DNA from: Shimia sp040225985
GTDB taxonomy: Bacteria; Pseudomonadota; Alphaproteobacteria; Rhodobacterales; Rhodobacteraceae
Length of the DNA: 64,000 nt
Assembly: GCF_040225985.1 (NCBI RefSeq)
Contig: NZ_JBBPEU010000003.1
Span: 1-64,000 of the forward strand
Direction: 5' to 3'
This document shows positions 25,649 to 34,223 of this stretch, in pieces (position 1 is the stretch's first letter; each line of letters opens with the position of its first letter). The notes beneath the pieces are model-generated. The model was not told where the DNA came from. It did no database searches and saw only the letters and a program-made list of their open reading frames with translations. Made by a program: the position numbers and the translations under genes.

Positions 25649-26946
25649 GCGATACAGTGAAAAACTCTCTCCTGTTTGGTGCCGTGGCCCTGCTGATCAT
25701 CGGCACCGGCTTCATGCAATCGTGGAACTCGGCGCTGGTCTTGCTGAACATGGGGCTGATCTCGGCAATCATGGCGCTGGGTGTGAACCTGCAATGGGGC
25801 TTTGCAGGCCTGTTCAACGTGGGTGTCATGGGGTTCGTGGCGCTTGGGGGGCTGGCGGTCGTGATGACGTCTATGCCGCCCGTGACCGAGGCCTGGGCGG
25901 CAGGCGGTGCGCGTGTGATTGCGGCGCTGTTGTTTGGCGCTGCGACGATCGTGGCGGCGGTGCTGGCTTATGGCCGTCTGCGTGGCACGACCCGCACCGT
26001 TGCAATGCTGGCGATCCTGATTGGCGGCTTCTTCATCTACCGCGCGCTATTTGATCCCGCCGTGCAGGCGATCGAGGCGATCAACCCCGCCGCCACCGGA
26101 TATCTGGGCGGGCTTGGCCTGCCGGTGCTGCTGGCCTGGCCGATGGGCGGATTGCTGGCGGCCGGTGTGGCATGGCTGATCGGAAAGACGGCTTTGGGCC
26201 TGCGCTCGGATTATCTGGCGATTGCGACGCTGGGCATCGCCGAGATCATCATCGCGGTGATGAAGAACGAAGACTGGCTGGCACGCGGCGTGAAAAACGT
26301 GAACGGCCTGCCCCGTCCAGTGCCCTATGAGGTGGACCTGCAGGATACCGAGAGCTTTGTGCAATCGGCCCAGAACCTCGGGCTGGATCCGGTCACGGCG
26401 TCGTCGCTTTATGTGAAGGCCAGCTATTCCTTGTTGTTTGCCGGTGTGCTGATCCTGATTCTTGTCGCGGCGCAGCTGGCGCTGCACAGCCCATGGGGCC
26501 GCATGATGCGCGCGATCCGAGATAACGAGGTTGCCGCAGAGGCGATGGGCAAAAACGTCACCCGCCGACATTTGCAGATTTTTGTGCTGGGTTCGGCCAT
26601 TTGCGGCATCGCGGGCGCGATGATGACAACACTGGACGGGCAGCTGACGCCGGGCACGTATAACCCGCTGCGCTTTACCTTCCTGATCTGGGTGATGGTG
26701 ATCGTCGGTGGCTCGGGCAACAACCTGGGCGCAGTGCTGGGCGGCTTCCTGATCTGGTGGCTGTGGATCCAGGTGGAGCCGATTGGCCTGTGGCTGATGG
26801 AACTGATCACCAGCGGCATGGCCGAAGACAGCGCGCTGGCCGCGCATCTGATCGACAGCGCAGCACATATGCGACTCATGACGATGGGGATTATCCTGCT
26901 GCTGGTCCTGAGATTCAGCCCGCGCGGCCTGATCCCCGAGAAGTGA
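25645..26946 (+). CDS. Branched-chain amino acid ABC transporter permease LivM-type
   Basis: The 433-residue permease has about ten hydrophobic segments, with the LivM motifs GVNLQWGFAGLFNVGVMGF near residue 45 and the coupling loop RMMRAIRDNEVAAEAMGKNV. It is the last gene of the operon and is followed by a strong terminator at 26967-26996. Translation is coupled to livH by an ATGA overlap. Confidence 0.92.
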   Translation: MSDTVKNSLLFGAVALLIIGTGFMQSWNSALVLLNMGLISAIMALGVNLQWGFAGLFNVGVMGFVALGGLAVVMTSMPPVTEAWAAGGARVIAALLFGAATIVAAVLAYGRLRGTTRTVAMLAILIGGFFIYRALFDPAVQAIEAINPAATGYLGGLGLPVLLAWPMGGLLAAGVAWLIGKTALGLRSDYLAIATLGIAEIIIAVMKNEDWLARGVKNVNGLPRPVPYEVDLQDTESFVQSAQNLGLDPVTASSLYVKASYSLLFAGVLILILVAAQLALHSPWGRMMRAIRDNEVAAEAMGKNVTRRHLQIFVLGSAICGIAGAMMTTLDGQLTPGTYNPLRFTFLIWVMVIVGGSGNNLGAVLGGFLIWWLWIQVEPIGLWLMELITSGMAEDSALAAHLIDSAAHMRLMTMGIILLLVLRFSPRGLIPEK

Positions 26947-26966
26947 GACCGGAACAGGGAAACTGC

Positions 26967-26996
26967 AAAAGGCCGCTCATTCGAGCGGCCTTTTTT
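26967..26996 (+). terminator. Rho-independent terminator of the liv operon
   Basis: An 8-bp GC stem (GGCCGCTC / GAGCGGCC) with loop ATTC, flanked by AAAA and TTTTTT, lies 20 bases after the livM stop. Confidence 0.92.
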
Positions 26997-26998
26997 GT

Positions 26999-27023
26999 GA
27001 GTATTTGCGGCAAGATGAAGACA
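26999..27023 (+). repeat. Short intergenic motif, copy 1 (GAGTATTT..GCAAGATGAAGA)
   Basis: This ~25-base motif recurs with small changes at 48454-48478 and 57199-57222, always at a gene boundary. Here it lies between the liv terminator and the stop of the minus-strand HerA-like gene. Confidence 0.5.
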
Positions 27024-27029
27024 GGGGAG

Positions 27030-28571
27030 TCAGCGCCCCTTGAACAGGCCCCCCAGAATGCCGCGCACGAGTTTGCGGCCCGTGGTGCCGGAAAGTTCCT
27101 TCATGACCATCTTGCCCATGGCCTCGCCAAAGCTGGGTTCCTTGCGGGTGCTGCGCGAGGTCGAGCGGGTCACGCGGGTGCCGGAATAGCGCCGCCCTGC
27201 GTTGAACTCTCGTTCGTGCGCGGGCATGTCGTCTTCCTTGTCTTCCAGATCGGCGGCCTCTTTCGCGGCGGCTTCTGCGCGGGCCTTGAGGATTTCATAG
27301 GCCGATTTGCGGTCGACCAGCTTTTCATATTTGCCTGCCACCGGTGAGGTCTGGATCACCTCTTTGCGGGTTGCGGGATCAATCGGGCCGAGTTTCGACG
27401 AAGGCGGACGGATCAGCGTGCGTTCGACCACGCCGGGCACACCCTTTTTCATCAGCATCGAGGTCACGGCCTCGCCCACACCGACCTCGCGGATGGCGTC
27501 TTCGGTCGAGAAGCGGGGATTATCACGATAGGTTTCGGCGGCCAGTTTCAACTGTTTGCGGTCCCGCGCGGTAAAGGCGCGCAGCGCGTGCTGGATCCGG
27601 TTGCCAAGCTGGCCGAGGATATCCTCGGGGATGTCGGCGGGGTTTTGCGAGATGAAATAGACCCCGACCCCTTTCGAGCGGATCAGGCGGGCCACCTGTT
27701 CGACCTTGTCGACCAACGCCTTGGGGGCCCCGTCGAACAAGAGATGCGCCTCGTCAAAGAAGAACACGAGCTTGGGCTTGTCGGGGTCGCCCACCTCGGG
27801 CAGTTCCTCGAACAGTTCCGACAAGAGCCAGAGCAGGAAGGTCGCATAGAGGCGCGGCGCCCCCATGAGTTTGTCCGCGGCAAGAATATTGATCCGACCC
27901 CGGCCATCCGTATCGGTGCGCATCAGGTCCGTGAGTTCCAGCGCCGGTTCGCCAAAGAGCTTGGCCCCGCCCTGGTTTTCAAGCACCAGAAGGCGCCGCT
28001 GGATCGTGCCCAGCGAATTGGTCGAGATCGTTCCATAGCGCAGGGTCAGCGCCTGCCGGTTTTCCCCCACCCAGACCAGCAGCGATTGCAGGTCCTTGAG
28101 GTCCAAGAGCGGCATGCCTTCGACATCGGCGACTCGGAAAGCGATGTTCAGGATACCTTCCTGCGCTTCGCTGAGTTCGAGCAGGCGCGACAGCAGAAGC
28201 GGCCCCATCTCGGCCACGGTGGTGCGCACGGGATGCCCCTGTTCGCCCAGAAGATCCCAGAAGGTGACCGGAAAGGCCTCGTAGCTGTAATCGTCAAAGC
28301 CGATTTTCGCGGCGCGGTCTGTGAAGGCCTGATGCAGCTTGAAGCTCTCGCTGCCGGATCCGGCCAGACCGGACAGGTCGCCTTTGACATCCGACAGGAA
28401 GACCGGCACGCCGGCCTTGGAAAACCCTTCGGCCAGGATTTGCAGGGTGACGGATTTCCCGGTGCCCGTGGCCCCTGCCACCATGCCATGCCGGTTGGCG
28501 TATTTCAGCGCCAGCCCCTGTTTGACGCCATAGTCTTCGCCGCCGCCACCAATAAAGATCGAATCTTCCAA
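27030..28571 (-). CDS. HerA-like ATPase, DUF853 family
   Basis: The product is a P-loop ATPase of the HerA/VirB4 superfamily resembling E. coli YjgR. Walker A is GATGTGKS in the HGMVAGATGTGKSVTLQ segment, Walker B is LVFFFDEAHLLFD, and an arginine-rich RDRKQLKLAAETYRDNPRF region follows. The C-terminus contains a basic and glutamate/alanine-rich stretch and ends in RGILGGLFKGR. I place the start at a TTG at 28571 preceded by GGGGGCGG, giving 513 residues that begin EDSIFIGGGGEDYG, which fits family length and N-terminus. A GTG at 28595 is possible. The open frame continues to 28943, through sequence carrying two terminator-like hairpins, so the longer form is unlikely. The physiological role of the family is poorly known. 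Confidence 0.85.
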   Translation of the reverse strand: MEDSIFIGGGGEDYGVKQGLALKYANRHGMVAGATGTGKSVTLQILAEGFSKAGVPVFLSDVKGDLSGLAGSGSESFKLHQAFTDRAAKIGFDDYSYEAFPVTFWDLLGEQGHPVRTTVAEMGPLLLSRLLELSEAQEGILNIAFRVADVEGMPLLDLKDLQSLLVWVGENRQALTLRYGTISTNSLGTIQRRLLVLENQGGAKLFGEPALELTDLMRTDTDGRGRINILAADKLMGAPRLYATFLLWLLSELFEELPEVGDPDKPKLVFFFDEAHLLFDGAPKALVDKVEQVARLIRSKGVGVYFISQNPADIPEDILGQLGNRIQHALRAFTARDRKQLKLAAETYRDNPRFSTEDAIREVGVGEAVTSMLMKKGVPGVVERTLIRPPSSKLGPIDPATRKEVIQTSPVAGKYEKLVDRKSAYEILKARAEAAAKEAADLEDKEDDMPAHEREFNAGRRYSGTRVTRSTSRSTRKEPSFGEAMGKMVMKELSGTTGRKLVRGILGGLFKGR

Positions 28572-28639
28572 AATCCGCCCCCGAAGAAAAATCACACATT
28601 CGAAAGACAGTTTTAACCATTTTACGCCATCATAAAACC

Positions 28640-28718
28640 CGTCACGCGGCCGATTTGGCCCGTGAATTGTTTCCTCCCTGTTAGACTTGGCCACGCATTC
28701 GCTTGCGTGGCTTTTTTT
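28640..28718 (+). ncRNA. Candidate small RNA with an anti-Shine-Dalgarno CCUCC stretch
   Basis: A bulged stem-loop (28643-28664, CACG/CGTG with GGCC/GGCC) is followed by an unpaired stretch holding TTTCCTCCC (28671-28678). A clean terminator comes next: an 8-bp stem GCCACGCA/TGCGTGGC at 28690-28711, then seven T residues. No ORF leads into the terminator on this strand, so it must end some non-coding transcript. The order hairpin, CCUCC single strand, terminator is typical of small RNAs that pair with ribosome-binding sites. No convincing promoter was found and the 5' end is a guess. Confidence 0.4.
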
Positions 28719-28754
28719 GTTGAAAATCAAACCGTAAAACTTGATTTTTTCCTG

Positions 28755-28783
28755 TTGACGCTTGGTCGTTTTCTTCGTAGCGT
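28755..28783 (+). promoter_or_regulatory. Candidate sigma-70-type promoter for the second small transcript
   Basis: TTGACG (28755-28760) and TAGCGT (28778-28783) are separated by 17 bases. The -35 is a near-consensus match; the -10 is weak. A start near 28790 would give a ~70-base RNA ending at the terminator at 28834-28856. Confidence 0.4.
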
Positions 28784-28787
28784 TCCC

Positions 28788-28856
28788 CCCAATGAATAAG
28801 TCGGCCAGTCCGACGGGGAGTGAAAATCGGAAAAGAGGCCTTCGGGCCTCTTTTTC
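28788..28856 (+). ncRNA. Candidate small RNA ending in a strong terminator
   Basis: Downstream of the candidate promoter lie a small hairpin (GTCGG/CCGAC, 28800-28814), a purine-rich linker with GGGGAGTG and a terminator: stem AGAGGCC/GGCCTCT with a stable TTCG tetraloop at 28834-28851, followed by a T run. No open frame of note is present. It could also be a terminated leader for ialB at 28998, with the terminator acting as an attenuator 140 bases before the ATG. Confidence 0.42.
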
Positions 28857-28997
28857 ATTTGGCGGGTGTTTTGCGGAAAACGGGCCGGACGCAACAGCGA
28901 TTTCTTGCCTTTGACGAAATTCCCGTCCGCTTGCCACTGACATTGCCCTTGGCCCGTGTTAAGCGTCTCGCGAAACAAGAAACTGGCGGTTTGATTC

Positions 28998-29585
28998 ATG
29001 AAGAACACAGCACTCTCTCTGGCAACCCTGGCCGTGATGGCCCTTTCGGCTCCGGCCTTCGCGCAAGGCGTTGGTTCGCTGTCGAACGGCACGCTGGAAA
29101 TGGGCGAAACGGTGACCAATTCCAATCCGGCCCCCGTGGATGACGTGACCAACGAAGCCTTCGGAGACTGGAACCTGCAATGCGCCAAGACCGGCCCCGA
29201 GCCGCGCCCCTGCCGCATGTACCAGCTTCTGAAGGACGGGGCCGGTACTCCGGTGGCGGAAGTGACGGCCTATCGTCTGCCCGAGGGTAGCGCAGCTGCG
29301 GCTGGTGCCACCTTTGTCGTGCCGCTCGAAACGCTGCTTACAGCGCAACTGTCGATGACCATCGACGGCACCTCGACCAAGCGCTATCCCTTTGCTTTCT
29401 GCAACACGATCGGCTGTTTCGCGCGGATCGGGTTCACGGCCGAGGAAGTCGAAGAACTGAAAGGTGGCAGCAAGGCGAGCCTGGGCATCGTTCCGGCCCG
29501 CAACCCCAGCCAGCCGGTGACCGTGATCATGTCGCTGAACGGTTTTACCGCCGCCTATGACAAGTCGACGGTTGTGCCGGAATAA
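28998..29585 (+). CDS. Invasion-associated locus B (IalB) family protein
   Basis: The 195-residue product has a signal peptide (MKNTALSLATLAVMALSAPAFA) and the IalB-family core: FGDWNLQCAKT, PCRMYQLL, and a central FCNTIGCFARIGF segment with paired cysteines. The family is named from Bartonella, where it helps entry into erythrocytes, but homologues are widespread in free-living alphaproteobacteria, where the role is unknown. It is a single gene with its own terminator at 29611-29640. Confidence 0.88.
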   Translation: MKNTALSLATLAVMALSAPAFAQGVGSLSNGTLEMGETVTNSNPAPVDDVTNEAFGDWNLQCAKTGPEPRPCRMYQLLKDGAGTPVAEVTAYRLPEGSAAAAGATFVVPLETLLTAQLSMTIDGTSTKRYPFAFCNTIGCFARIGFTAEEVEELKGGSKASLGIVPARNPSQPVTVIMSLNGFTAAYDKSTVVPE

Positions 29586-29610
29586 GCAGACCTGCGATCT
29601 GACAGGACAG

Positions 29611-29640
29611 CGCCCGCAACCGATTGGTTCGCGGGCGTTT
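29611..29640 (+). terminator. Rho-independent terminator after ialB
   Basis: CGCCCGC plus AACC pairs with GGTT plus GCGGGCG (11 bp with one extra C) around GATT, followed by TTTTCTG. It also separates the convergent KAS gene. Confidence 0.85.
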
Positions 29641-29660
29641 TCTGTATTTTAATGGGGGTA

Positions 29661-30869
29661 TCAGACCTTGCGCAGGGCAATCACGGCGTTCAGCCCGCCA
29701 AAGGCAAAGGCGTTGGACAGAATCGCATCGACCTTGGCCTCGCGGGCCTCGTTCGGGACGACGTCCAGCGCGCATTCCGGATCGGGTTCCTCGTAGCCGA
29801 TGGTGGGGGCAATGACCCCGTCGCGCAGCGCCATGATCCCGGCCAGGAGTTCAACCGCACCGGTGCCCCCGATCAGGTGCCCGTGCATGGATTTGGTCGA
29901 GGAAATCATCAGGTTGTCGGCATGGGCCCCGAACACATCGGCCACGGCGGCGCATTCGGTCTTGTCATTGGCGGCGGTGCCGGTGCCGTGGGCGTTGATA
30001 TAGCCCACATCCGACGGGTTCAGACGCGCATCGGCCAGTGCCCCGGCAATGGCCCGCGCGGCACCTTGTTTCGAGGGCATGACAATATCTGCAGCGTCCG
30101 AACTCATCGCGAACCCCGCCACTTCGGCAAGGATCTCTGCGCCACGCGCCTTGGCGTGGTCATAGTCCTCGAACACGAAGATCCCTGCGCCTTCACCCTG
30201 CACCATGCCGTTGCGGTTTGCGCTGAACGGGCGGCAGGCGTCCTTGGACATGACGCGCAGACCTTCCCATGCCTTGACGCCGCCAAAGCACAGCATGGAT
30301 TCCGATCCGCCCGAGATCATGACCGGCGCCATGCCGGTGCGCACCATCTGGAACGCTTGGGCCATGGCGTGGTTGGAGGACGCACAGGCCGACGCCACCG
30401 TAAAGGACGGCCCCTTGAGGTTGAACTCCATGCTGACATGGCTGGCCGCGGCGTTGTTCATCAGTTTCGGAACGACAAAAGGATGCACGCGGTTTTTGCC
30501 CGCCTCGTAAACGGTGCGGTAGTTTTCATCGAGCGTGGTCATCCCGCCGCCCGAATTGCCCAGAACAACGCCGGATTTCGCGGCCATTTCGCCCGAAAAT
30601 TCCAGCCCCGCCTGCGCGATCGCCTCGCGCGCGGCGACAAGAGTGAACTGCGTGAAGCGGTCATAAAGCGACATCTGCTGGCGGTTGAATAGGCCCTCGG
30701 CCTCGAAGTCCTGCACCTGAGCGCCGATCCTGACGGCGAGACGGTCGACGTCCGGCATATCCAGCGGCCCGATCCCGCAGCGCCCCTCGCGAAACGCCGC
30801 CAGCGTGTCGGCCACGTTGTGCCCGAGCGCGTTGATGGTGCCTGCCCCGGTGATGACAACGCGTTTCAT
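29661..30869 (-). CDS. Beta-ketoacyl-ACP synthase (FabF/KAS II type)
   Basis: The 402-residue thiolase-fold enzyme carries the KAS II catalytic set: C162 in ASACASSNHA, H294 in NAHGTGT and H331 in KSMHGHLIGGTGAVE, with the KASTKSM-like lysine at 326. It elongates acyl-ACP with malonyl-ACP. It directly follows a dedicated acyl carrier protein gene (10 bases) and lpxD, rather than the main fab cluster, so it probably makes a special acyl chain, perhaps for lipid A. That role is inference from neighbours; the catalytic class is clear. Confidence 0.9.
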   Translation of the reverse strand: MKRVVITGAGTINALGHNVADTLAAFREGRCGIGPLDMPDVDRLAVRIGAQVQDFEAEGLFNRQQMSLYDRFTQFTLVAAREAIAQAGLEFSGEMAAKSGVVLGNSGGGMTTLDENYRTVYEAGKNRVHPFVVPKLMNNAAASHVSMEFNLKGPSFTVASACASSNHAMAQAFQMVRTGMAPVMISGGSESMLCFGGVKAWEGLRVMSKDACRPFSANRNGMVQGEGAGIFVFEDYDHAKARGAEILAEVAGFAMSSDAADIVMPSKQGAARAIAGALADARLNPSDVGYINAHGTGTAANDKTECAAVADVFGAHADNLMISSTKSMHGHLIGGTGAVELLAGIMALRDGVIAPTIGYEEPDPECALDVVPNEAREAKVDAILSNAFAFGGLNAVIALRKV

Positions 30870-30879
30870 GGCCCTGCCC

Positions 30880-31140
30880 TTAGCCTTTCTGCTCGGCGAT
30901 CAGCTTTTCAATGCCCGCAATGATCGTGGCCACGGATGAAATGTCGAAATCGCTTTTCTCAGGTTCGTTGGCGTTGAAAGGCACCGAGATGTCAAAGCTC
31001 TCCTCGATGGCAAAAATGCTCTCGACCAGCCCGAGACTGTCGATCCCGAGATCTTCGAGCGTGCTGTCCATGGTCACATCCGAGGGGTCCAGAACGGCCT
31101 GTTCGGCAATGATCCCGATAACCTCGTCCTTGATGCTCAT
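30880..31140 (-). CDS. Dedicated acyl carrier protein
   Basis: This 86-residue acidic protein has the phosphopantetheine site DSL with S35 in EDLGIDSLGLVE. Its body (SIFAIEESFDISVPFNANEP) differs from housekeeping AcpP and recalls the special ACPs, such as AcpXL, used for lipid A acyl chains in alphaproteobacteria. It lies between lpxD (33 bases upstream) and a KAS gene (10 bases downstream) in one minus-strand run. It would be loaded by a phosphopantetheinyl transferase encoded elsewhere. Confidence 0.9.
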   Translation of the reverse strand: MSIKDEVIGIIAEQAVLDPSDVTMDSTLEDLGIDSLGLVESIFAIEESFDISVPFNANEPEKSDFDISSVATIIAGIEKLIAEQKG

Positions 31141-31173
31141 TTTGTTCTTCCTTTCGCCAGATCTGGCAGTGAT

Positions 31174-32265
31174 TTAGTCATTGCTGTCCGAAGATTGAAT
31201 GGTTTTCTTCAACGCGGACACATCGTCAAAAAGACGCGGCAGGCGTCTGAGGCCCTTATACATCTCCAAATGTGTCTCCATCTTGACAGCCGGATATCCC
31301 AGCATGACCCGACCGGCGGGCACCTTGGACATCATCTTGGTGCCGCCCCCGGCGATCACGTTGTCCCCCACGGTGATATTGTCCGAAACACCGCATTGGC
31401 CACCAAAGACCACGTTTTTCCCGATCCTGGTGGATCCGGCGATACCAACCTGCCCGGCCAGCAAAGTGTTGTCGCCGATTTCGACATTGTGGGCGATATG
31501 GACAAGGTTATCCATCTTGACGCCGTTGCCGATCACCGTGTCGCGGATGGTGCCACAGTCGATACAGGTGTTGGCGCCGATTTCGACATCGTCGCCGATG
31601 GTGACCGAGCCAAGGCTGTGAATGCGGGCCCAGACCTGGGACTTGACTTCACCCTGATCGCCAAGGGTTTCGCGGGCGGCCTCGACGCCGGATTTTTCAG
31701 GCGTGACAAAGGAAAACCCGTCCGAGGCGATCCGGACGCCGGGTTGCGCTATGAAGCGCGCGCCAATCGTGGCGCGGGCGCCGATCGAGACCTGTTCGCG
31801 CAGGAATGCCTCTTCCCCAAGCGTCACATCCGCACCGATGGTGCAGTTCGGGCCGATGATGCTGTTGGCGCCGATAATGGCGCGTGGGCCGATACTGGTG
31901 AACGGGCCGATGGTGACGTTTTCGCCGATCTCGGCGCTGGCGTCGACCACGGCCATGGCATGCACACCGCTGCCATAATGCTGGCCCGGATCCATGATGC
32001 GCGACAGACCCGACAGGGCAAACCGCCCACGCGCCGATACGATGGCCCCTTGCAGCCCCATCCCCTGCCAGTCGGCCCCTTCCCAGAGCATGGCAGCCCG
32101 CGCCTGCCCCTGGGCCAGGCCGTCAGCGAATTTCGGATTGGTCAGCAAAGCCAGATCATCCGGTCCGGCCGAAGCGGGTTCGGCGACACGCGCCACGATT
32201 AAGGAAGTGTCCCCCAGGGCAGTTGCCCCGATGGCGTCGGCGATCTGCTGCAATGTATAGGCCAT
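31174..32265 (-). CDS. lpxD: UDP-3-O-(3-hydroxyacyl)glucosamine N-acyltransferase LpxD
   Basis: The 363-residue protein has an N-terminal uridine-binding LpxD domain (about 1-100) and a left-handed beta-helix of hexapeptide repeats (about 105-320). The catalytic histidine is H259 in HIAHNVEIG. It transfers a 3-hydroxyacyl chain from ACP to the 2-amino group of the lipid A precursor. Here it is followed by its own ACP and KAS genes rather than by fabZ-lpxA, so it may be a second or specialised copy; the rest of the genome would be needed to say. Confidence 0.92.
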   Translation of the reverse strand: MAYTLQQIADAIGATALGDTSLIVARVAEPASAGPDDLALLTNPKFADGLAQGQARAAMLWEGADWQGMGLQGAIVSARGRFALSGLSRIMDPGQHYGSGVHAMAVVDASAEIGENVTIGPFTSIGPRAIIGANSIIGPNCTIGADVTLGEEAFLREQVSIGARATIGARFIAQPGVRIASDGFSFVTPEKSGVEAARETLGDQGEVKSQVWARIHSLGSVTIGDDVEIGANTCIDCGTIRDTVIGNGVKMDNLVHIAHNVEIGDNTLLAGQVGIAGSTRIGKNVVFGGQCGVSDNITVGDNVIAGGGTKMMSKVPAGRVMLGYPAVKMETHLEMYKGLRRLPRLFDDVSALKKTIQSSDSND

Positions 32266-32290
32266 GGGTCCCCCGCGTTTTGCGGGCGTT

Positions 32291-33904
32291 TTACCCCTGC
32301 ACCGCGTCCAGCGCCACCCCTTCGTTCACCATGGCCTGCCAAATCTTGGCGTCACGGCCATAGACATCGCGGCGATAGTTCATGTGACCTTTTCCGTCGC
32401 TGAACGCCGTACGATAGATGATGTGTACGGGGATGTCCTGTTCAAGATCCACCTTGGTTTCACGCCCTGTTTTCAGGCGAGACTGGAAGAACTCTTTGGG
32501 ATCCTCAACCTGTTTTGCCAGGATTGTATAGGCAAAATCAAAGGGTTGATGCAGGCGGATGCAGCCGTGGCTATAGGCGCGCACCTCGCGGGCAAACAGG
32601 TTTTTGGCCGGCGTGTCGTGCAGATAGATGTTGTGCTTGTTCGGGAACATGAACTTTACAAGCCCCAGCGCGTTGCGCGACCCCGGGGGCTGTTTGATAT
32701 CAAACGGGAAATTCCGCGCGCTGAACTGGCTGAAATCCACCGCGCCACGGTTGACCACCTGCCCGCGCCCGTTCACCAGCTTGAGATAGCTGACCGCGTT
32801 CGGGTTACGTTTCAGCATCGGCAGGTATTCCTTGGTCGCGATCGAGCGCGGCACGTTCCAGGTCGGGTTGATGACCATGTGCTCCATCACGTCCGAAAAC
32901 TCGGGGCTGCGCCGGTCGCTCTGGTTCTTGCCCACGACCGAGCGTGTTTCGAACGTCACGGTGCCATGATCGACAATGCGCGCGGTGAAGTCTGTCAGAT
33001 TCACCAGAACATGCCGGTCGCCCCGATCCTTGTTCAGCCAGCGTTCCCGTTCCATCGCGACCATGATGGATTTCAGACGGTCCTGTGGCGTCCGGTTCAG
33101 TTCCTTGATCGTGCCGGCCCCCGCCACACCATCAGGTTCCAACCCGTTGTCGATCTGGAACGCCTGCACGGCCTTCTGCATGTCGGTGTCGTAGACCGCA
33201 CTGGGGCTGCGATCCAGATATCCCAGTGCGATCAAGCGGTTGCGCAGCGAAATGACTGCGTTTCCGCGATCCCCCGGTTCGATCTTGTTGCCTTTGACGG
33301 TCGGTCCCCAACCGCCCTGCGCGATCACGGTCTCAAGACGTTTCTTTTCCTTCATAAGCGCGAGGTATTGCGAGGTCGTCGGCGGCAGGCTGTGCATGAA
33401 CCGCGCGGGATCACTGTTCAGGAAGCTTTCCAGATTCTCGCGCGGATCCCGCACCGGGGCGTCACGCTTGATCCCGTCATCCAGCGAGGTCGGCTTGAAC
33501 ATGCCACTTTGAACGTCACGCGCATAGATGATGAATGCCTTGCTCATCGCCACCTCGGCCAGGCCCAGTTCGCGTGGAGTGTCCGCCTCGCCCAGTTGCT
33601 CCAAAAGCGCCTCGAACTGATACCGTTTTACCGGCAACCCGTGCTGGTCAGCATCGCGGAGCGCCCGCAACAGGGCCGAACGCCGGTCGATCCCGGCCTC
33701 TGTGTCTACGGTCCAGACCGGTGCAAAGCCGTTTTCCCGATAGAAAGCTGATAGTGCCTCGTCCCGCGACGCGGCCTCGGCCACAGCCTGTTTGAACGCC
33801 GTCACCTGCGCCTTGAGCGGTGCCGGGGTCAGTGACAAGGCGCCCACAAGGGCGGCGCCTGATACCATGGCAATGCGAGAGGCTTTCAGAAGGGGTTTGA
33901 ACAT
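32291..33904 (-). CDS. L,D-transpeptidase, YcbB/LdtD-like, with peptidoglycan-binding domain
   Basis: The 537-residue product starts at an ATG at 33904 preceded by AGGA; an in-frame TTG at 33919 is less likely. A signal peptide (to about residue 32) precedes a scaffold domain, a PG_binding_1 domain (about 210-270) and a YkuD catalytic domain (about 297-480) with H429 (YLHD), H446 and the nucleophile C448 in YSHGCIRL. Family members form 3-3 peptidoglycan cross-links in the periplasm. It is divergent from a DUF882 putative murein peptidase, so synthesis and cleavage enzymes share a promoter region. Confidence 0.92.
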   Translation of the reverse strand: MFKPLLKASRIAMVSGAALVGALSLTPAPLKAQVTAFKQAVAEAASRDEALSAFYRENGFAPVWTVDTEAGIDRRSALLRALRDADQHGLPVKRYQFEALLEQLGEADTPRELGLAEVAMSKAFIIYARDVQSGMFKPTSLDDGIKRDAPVRDPRENLESFLNSDPARFMHSLPPTTSQYLALMKEKKRLETVIAQGGWGPTVKGNKIEPGDRGNAVISLRNRLIALGYLDRSPSAVYDTDMQKAVQAFQIDNGLEPDGVAGAGTIKELNRTPQDRLKSIMVAMERERWLNKDRGDRHVLVNLTDFTARIVDHGTVTFETRSVVGKNQSDRRSPEFSDVMEHMVINPTWNVPRSIATKEYLPMLKRNPNAVSYLKLVNGRGQVVNRGAVDFSQFSARNFPFDIKQPPGSRNALGLVKFMFPNKHNIYLHDTPAKNLFAREVRAYSHGCIRLHQPFDFAYTILAKQVEDPKEFFQSRLKTGRETKVDLEQDIPVHIIYRTAFSDGKGHMNYRRDVYGRDAKIWQAMVNEGVALDAVQG

Positions 33905-34223
33905 GCGCGCGTTCCTCAAAATAAACTTGTGACCTGATTAACGAGATTTTTCGAAAATATGACAATCATGTCTACTAACATTTTTTTGAGCACATGCAGG
34001 AGAAGCCGACTTGATGCAAGCTCACCGCAGTTTCCGACCCGAATCCCACAAACCGCAGAATTGCGCAAAAATTCGCCTAAATCCCTTGATTGTGGCATCC
34101 GCGCCAAAATGAACGCTTGGTCGGTGATTCCGGATATGTCATAACGTCCCCACATCTGGGGATGTTAACAATACCACGTAACATCGTGGTGGCAGGTAAG
34201 CGACGGGACAGGCGCTGAAAACT
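33905..34223. promoter_or_regulatory. Divergent promoter region of the L,D-transpeptidase and DUF882 genes
   Basis: This 319-base stretch has no credible gene. On the minus strand TTGTCA (33965-33960) and TTAATC (33941-33936), 18 bases apart, could be the transpeptidase promoter. On the plus strand a hairpin ACCACG/CGTGGT (34173-34190) and the near-palindrome CCCCACATCTGGGG lie in the leader of the DUF882 gene. Nothing else is evident. Confidence 0.35.

Noticed and set aside
28572..28943. N-terminal extension of the HerA-like ATPase
   Set aside because: The region contains two terminator-type hairpins and low-quality protein sequence; the family N-terminus begins at EDSIFIGGGG.
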